Shown here one piece after another: positions 61,323-64,000 of a DNA stretch of 64,000 nucleotides. Location of the stretch: assembly GCF_014633365.1 (NCBI RefSeq), contig NC_068341.1:4836001-4900000 (forward strand). Reading direction: 5' to 3'. How positions within the stretch are numbered: the first letter of the stretch is position 1; each line of letters begins with the position of its first letter. The notes under the pieces are model-generated. The model was not told where the DNA came from and did no database searches. It saw nothing but the letters and a program-made list of their open reading frames with translations. The stretch comes from Diospyros lotus. Lineage: Eukaryota; Streptophyta; Magnoliopsida; Ericales; Ebenaceae. Made by a program: the position numbers and the translations under genes.

Positions 61323-61591
61323 TGTAGAAAATATTTGGAAGAAAAAAAGAACTTAACTTTATTCACTCAGCAAAGGTGTATAAATACATGAATGCAAGAT
61401 ACCTACTCTCTATAGAAGTTTACTCTATTTACAAGATACTTAAACTATTTAAAATACAAACTATCTCTTATTTTAATTTAAACTTAATCATATTCAAATT
61501 GCCTTATCTTCTTCTTCTTTTTATCTCTTTATCCTTCCTATAATTTTTCCTTCCTTATTTTCAGCAAACCGACAGCTCCTATATTTCCACA
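61323..61591 (-). repeat. 5' LTR of element A
   Basis: 269 bp. It abuts the primer-binding site on the inside and resumed host intron DNA at 61592. Confidence 0.9.
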
Positions 61592-62274
61592 ATTTCCAAA
61601 TAAACCCATCACCAATAGGAAAAGTTAGTTTTTATCACTTAATTTTTAATATACTTCTTGGTATATCTAATTCGGCAGTATCATATTGGATTCCTGTTCA
61701 TTTGTTCTTGGGTTTCTTTTGTTCAATGTATAAAAAAAAGTTATTTGAGAAAAAGGAATATGTAACAATAGTCATAATAAAGCCCTTGCAACAGATATAA
61801 GTGAATAAATAATGAAATCAAAATAAGTCGGACTGAATTAGAGAGTTTCATCTGTCTGCACCTGAGTAGAACCAGGAGGGTATTTATAAAATTCTCCCCT
61901 GGTAGAAGCGCTAAGGATTACCTTTACTCACATCAGTTCCTTTTGTATCTCATAAGCATTATTGAGAGCCTGCTAAGTTTTGATCCTGTTCTCCACTTGT
62001 CTCCTGTTTGTGTATGTTGTTGGGATGTTAAATACTTTCGAGTTTGGGAAATCTATTGGGTAGTAGCATGGCACTTCATTGCTGGATGGATAGCTTATTT
62101 GTATCTCATAAGCATTATTTTTTCCCCCTTTGTGCCCCCCCCCCCCCCCCCCCCGGCATTGGGAAAAGGGGGTGGGATTGGGTTAGATGCCATTCCCAGT
62201 GCTAGTCACTAGAGATTGGGGGATGGGGATGCCAGAATGATAGACAGAATACAGACCCAATTTTCATCGTGTGC
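61592..62274. other. resumed host intron DNA, no exon seen
   Basis: This is host DNA to the right of element A, presumably more of intron 4 of the FBL4-like gene. The phrase tttgtatctcataagcatta occurs twice (about 61940 and 62098). A C20 run is at 62135-62154. I looked for the next LRR exon of FBL4 here and did not find it. Confidence 0.55.
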
Positions 62275-62528
62275 ACAGAGTGGCTGCTTCCATGCTTGAA
62301 CCTGCTTTCTTACACCTGATAGGCCAGGCTTATACTGTCAAGAAGAAGGAAAAATCCAATCCATTCATTCCAATGATTATCAGAAACATATATACACGCT
62401 TACAGAGTGGCTGCTTCCATGCTTGAACCTGCTTTCTTACACCTGATAGGCCAGGCTTATACTGTCAAGGAGGAGGAAAAATCCAATCCATTCATTCCAA
62501 TGATTATCAGAAACATATATACACGCCT
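62275..62528. repeat. 127-bp tandem duplication across the left edge of element D
   Basis: Two consecutive copies (62275-62401, 62402-62528) start acagagtggctgcttccatg. Each includes about 60 bp of host flank and about 65 bp of the element D LTR end (tgtcaag...). They differ at only a few bases (agaagaagg versus aggaggagg). The duplication therefore arose after element D inserted. Confidence 0.85.
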
Positions 62529-64000
62529 ATCACTCGTATAGGCAGTTTTCTAAGTCTAATTAGGAAGTTTTCTAATTAGATAGTTTCCTAAACTAGCTTA
62601 GGAAATATGTACAGAAAAGGAAATAAACTACAATTGCTAAGAGCATCTCCAATGGGGAGTGGCATCTAGGGTGCCATTTCCATAACCGCCAAAATGGCAC
62701 CCCGGATTAAAAATCAACCACTCCAATGGGGGTGGCATATGGGGTTGCAAAATGGCAACAACCCTCTTGGGGTGCCATTTTTGCAACCACTGGAGAGAGA
62801 AAAAGGAAGAGATGCAAACTCTAACTGCTATTTCCAACTGCTCTATTTCAACTTTTATTATAAAATATTGATTATTTGAATTTAAAATTTGATAAAAAAT
62901 ATTAAAATATTAAATGATACCCCTATTTTGACACCTGCCATTAGAGCAGATTTATTTTTTAGAAGTGCTATAACACTATTCAAAGTTGTAAATAAGTAAT
63001 TTAGCACTCCAAAATGGCACTCCCCTTTGGAGATGCTCTAATACAATCAAATAAGAGACAATACAAACACTATACGATACAAACAATATTAGGAAATCTG
63101 CTCGTCTTCTAACACTTTCCCTCAAGATGGTGAGTGTATATCATGTATTCCCATCTTTCTCAATATCTTGTGACACACATGACTCGGTAAACCTTTAGTC
63201 AAGACATCTGCCAGCTGTTCTCCTGTAGGAACAAAGGGTGTGCAGATCAAACCACTCTCTAGTTTTTCTTTGATGAAGTGCCTATCTACCTCAACATATT
63301 TGATCCTATCATGTTAAACTGGGTTATGGAGAATGCTGATGGCTGACTTGTTATCACAATAGAGCTTTATAGGAGCTGACAGCTGATTTTTAAATCTTCC
63401 AAAATAATTTTCAGCCATAGTAATTCACATATACCTAGGGCCATGGATCTGAATTCGGCTTCAGTACTAGATCTAGCCACCACATTTTATTTTTTACTTC
63501 TCCAAGTGACAAGATTTCCACCTAGGAATGTGCAATAACCTAAAGTAGACCTCCTATCAACAAGAGACCTTGCATAATTAGCATCAATGCATGCTTCCAA
63601 AGATAATTCTCCTCATTTTTTAAACAAAATACCCATACCAGGAGTCCCCTTAAGGTAATGAAGAATTTTGTGCATAGCCTTTAGATGACTTTCCTTAGGA
63701 TTATGCATAAATTGGTTGGCCACACTCACTGCATAAGTAATGTTTGGCCATGTATGGGATAAATAAATAAATCTTCCTTAGTGCCTTTGATAGGATTCCT
63801 TATCAACTGCACCTTCTTTAGAATCAATATCAATTATGTGATTTTGTTCAATGGGTGTATCAAGAGCCTTGCTACCAAGCATACCAATTTCAGTCAAAAA
63901 ATCCAGCACATATTTGTGTTGAGAAATGAATATTCCTTCCTTAGACCGAACTACTTCTATGCCTAGAAAATATTTTGATTTTCCCAACTCCTTTATCTCA
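62463..64000 (-). mobile_element. Ty1/copia element D, partial (runs off the window)
   Basis: The left LTR is 62463-63114, interrupted by a MITE. Inside it, the minus-strand polypurine tract reads ATCTTGAGGGAAAG. From 63115 to the window end, degenerate RNase H and reverse transcriptase C-terminal coding is seen: [10 protein letters not shown] and RSSTEAEFRSMALGICELLW in pieces, and GKSKYFLGIEVVRSKEGIFI, then KYVLDFLTEIGMLGSKALDT at 63778-63987. Frame breaks are common. The 5' half, second LTR and target duplication lie beyond 64000. Confidence 0.85.
62641..63038. mobile_element. PIF/Harbinger (Tourist-like) MITE with TAA duplication
   Basis: The terminal inverted repeats start gagcatctccaatggggagt on the left and, read inward from the right, gagcatctccaaaggggagt. 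The 3-bp duplication TAA flanks it (62638-62640 and 63039-63041). A 3-bp TWA-type duplication and gagcatctcc-type ends are seen in many plant MITEs of the Harbinger group. The interior repeats ggtggcat/atggcac motifs in both senses. It is inserted in the LTR of element D, so it is younger than D. Confidence 0.85.

Larger units (their letters stand above)
46045..61591 (-). mobile_element. Ty1/copia element A, outer element, split by B and C
   Basis: The LTRs, 269 bp each, lie at 46045-46313 (3') and 61323-61591 (5') and begin tgtagaaa on the plus strand. The primer-binding site TGGTATCAGAGCAGG follows the 5' LTR directly. The polypurine tract CTTGAGGGGGAGTG precedes the 3' LTR. The flanks atttt (46040-46044) and atttc (61592-61596) are a near-perfect target duplication. 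Order on the minus strand is gag, protease, integrase, reverse transcriptase, RNase H, as in Ty1/copia. Two complete elements interrupt it: B within integrase and C between integrase and reverse transcriptase. Without them and their duplications it is about 4.98 kb, a normal copia length. By eye the LTRs differ at about 12 positions. Many stops make it non-functional. Confidence 0.93.

Overview
This window is nuclear DNA of a flowering plant, almost certainly a eudicot. The genes are split by AT-rich introns with GT..AG borders, the proteins match angiosperm families (plastid glutamine synthetase, AWPM-19, P-class PPR, LIFEGUARD/BI-1, BSD, F-box/LRR FBL4), and the DNA is full of LTR retrotransposons and MITEs. 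No bacterial, organellar or CRISPR features are visible.

Layout. (1) 1.07-18.45 kb, minus strand: a 14-exon alpha/beta hydrolase (serine aminopeptidase S33-like). Its introns hold a MULE-type foldback element, a short foldback, a SINE-like segment and a 1.7 kb non-autonomous LTR retrotransposon. That retrotransposon carries an intronless fragment of a DA1-type LIM-domain gene. The last exon of the hydrolase has a +1 frameshift. (2) 20.9-25.3 kb, plus strand: a complete 13-coding-exon gene for plastid glutamine synthetase (GS2), with an intron in its 5'UTR. (3) 26.35-27.23 kb, plus: a 4-exon AWPM-19-like membrane protein. (4) 28.80-30.59 kb, minus: an intronless PPR gene. (5) 32.15-38.33 kb, plus: a 4-exon BI-1/LIFEGUARD gene. 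Its 5.2 kb first intron contains a second LTR element of the same family as the DA1-carrying one, itself invaded by a hAT derivative and carrying a three-copy, TRIM-like tandem array. (6) 39.99-41.31 kb, minus: an intronless BSD-domain gene. (7) 42.00 kb onward, plus: the first four exons of an FBL4-like F-box/LRR gene, divergent from the BSD gene. The remaining exons are not seen before the window ends.

From 46 kb to the end, the FBL4 intron is a nested Ty1/copia complex, all in minus orientation. Outer element A (46045-61591) was split independently by element C (48173-53601, TSD ggtag) and element B (54049-59177, TSD gagaa). Removing both leaves an element of about 5 kb. A fourth copia element, D, begins near 62.46 kb and runs off the window. 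Its LTR contains a Harbinger-type MITE with a TAA duplication. None of the copia copies looks intact.

The genes form no operon or pathway. The most notable biology is a short LTR-retrotransposon family with swappable internal cargo, including a captured DA1-like regulator fragment, and a conserved housekeeping gene carrying a frameshifted tail.
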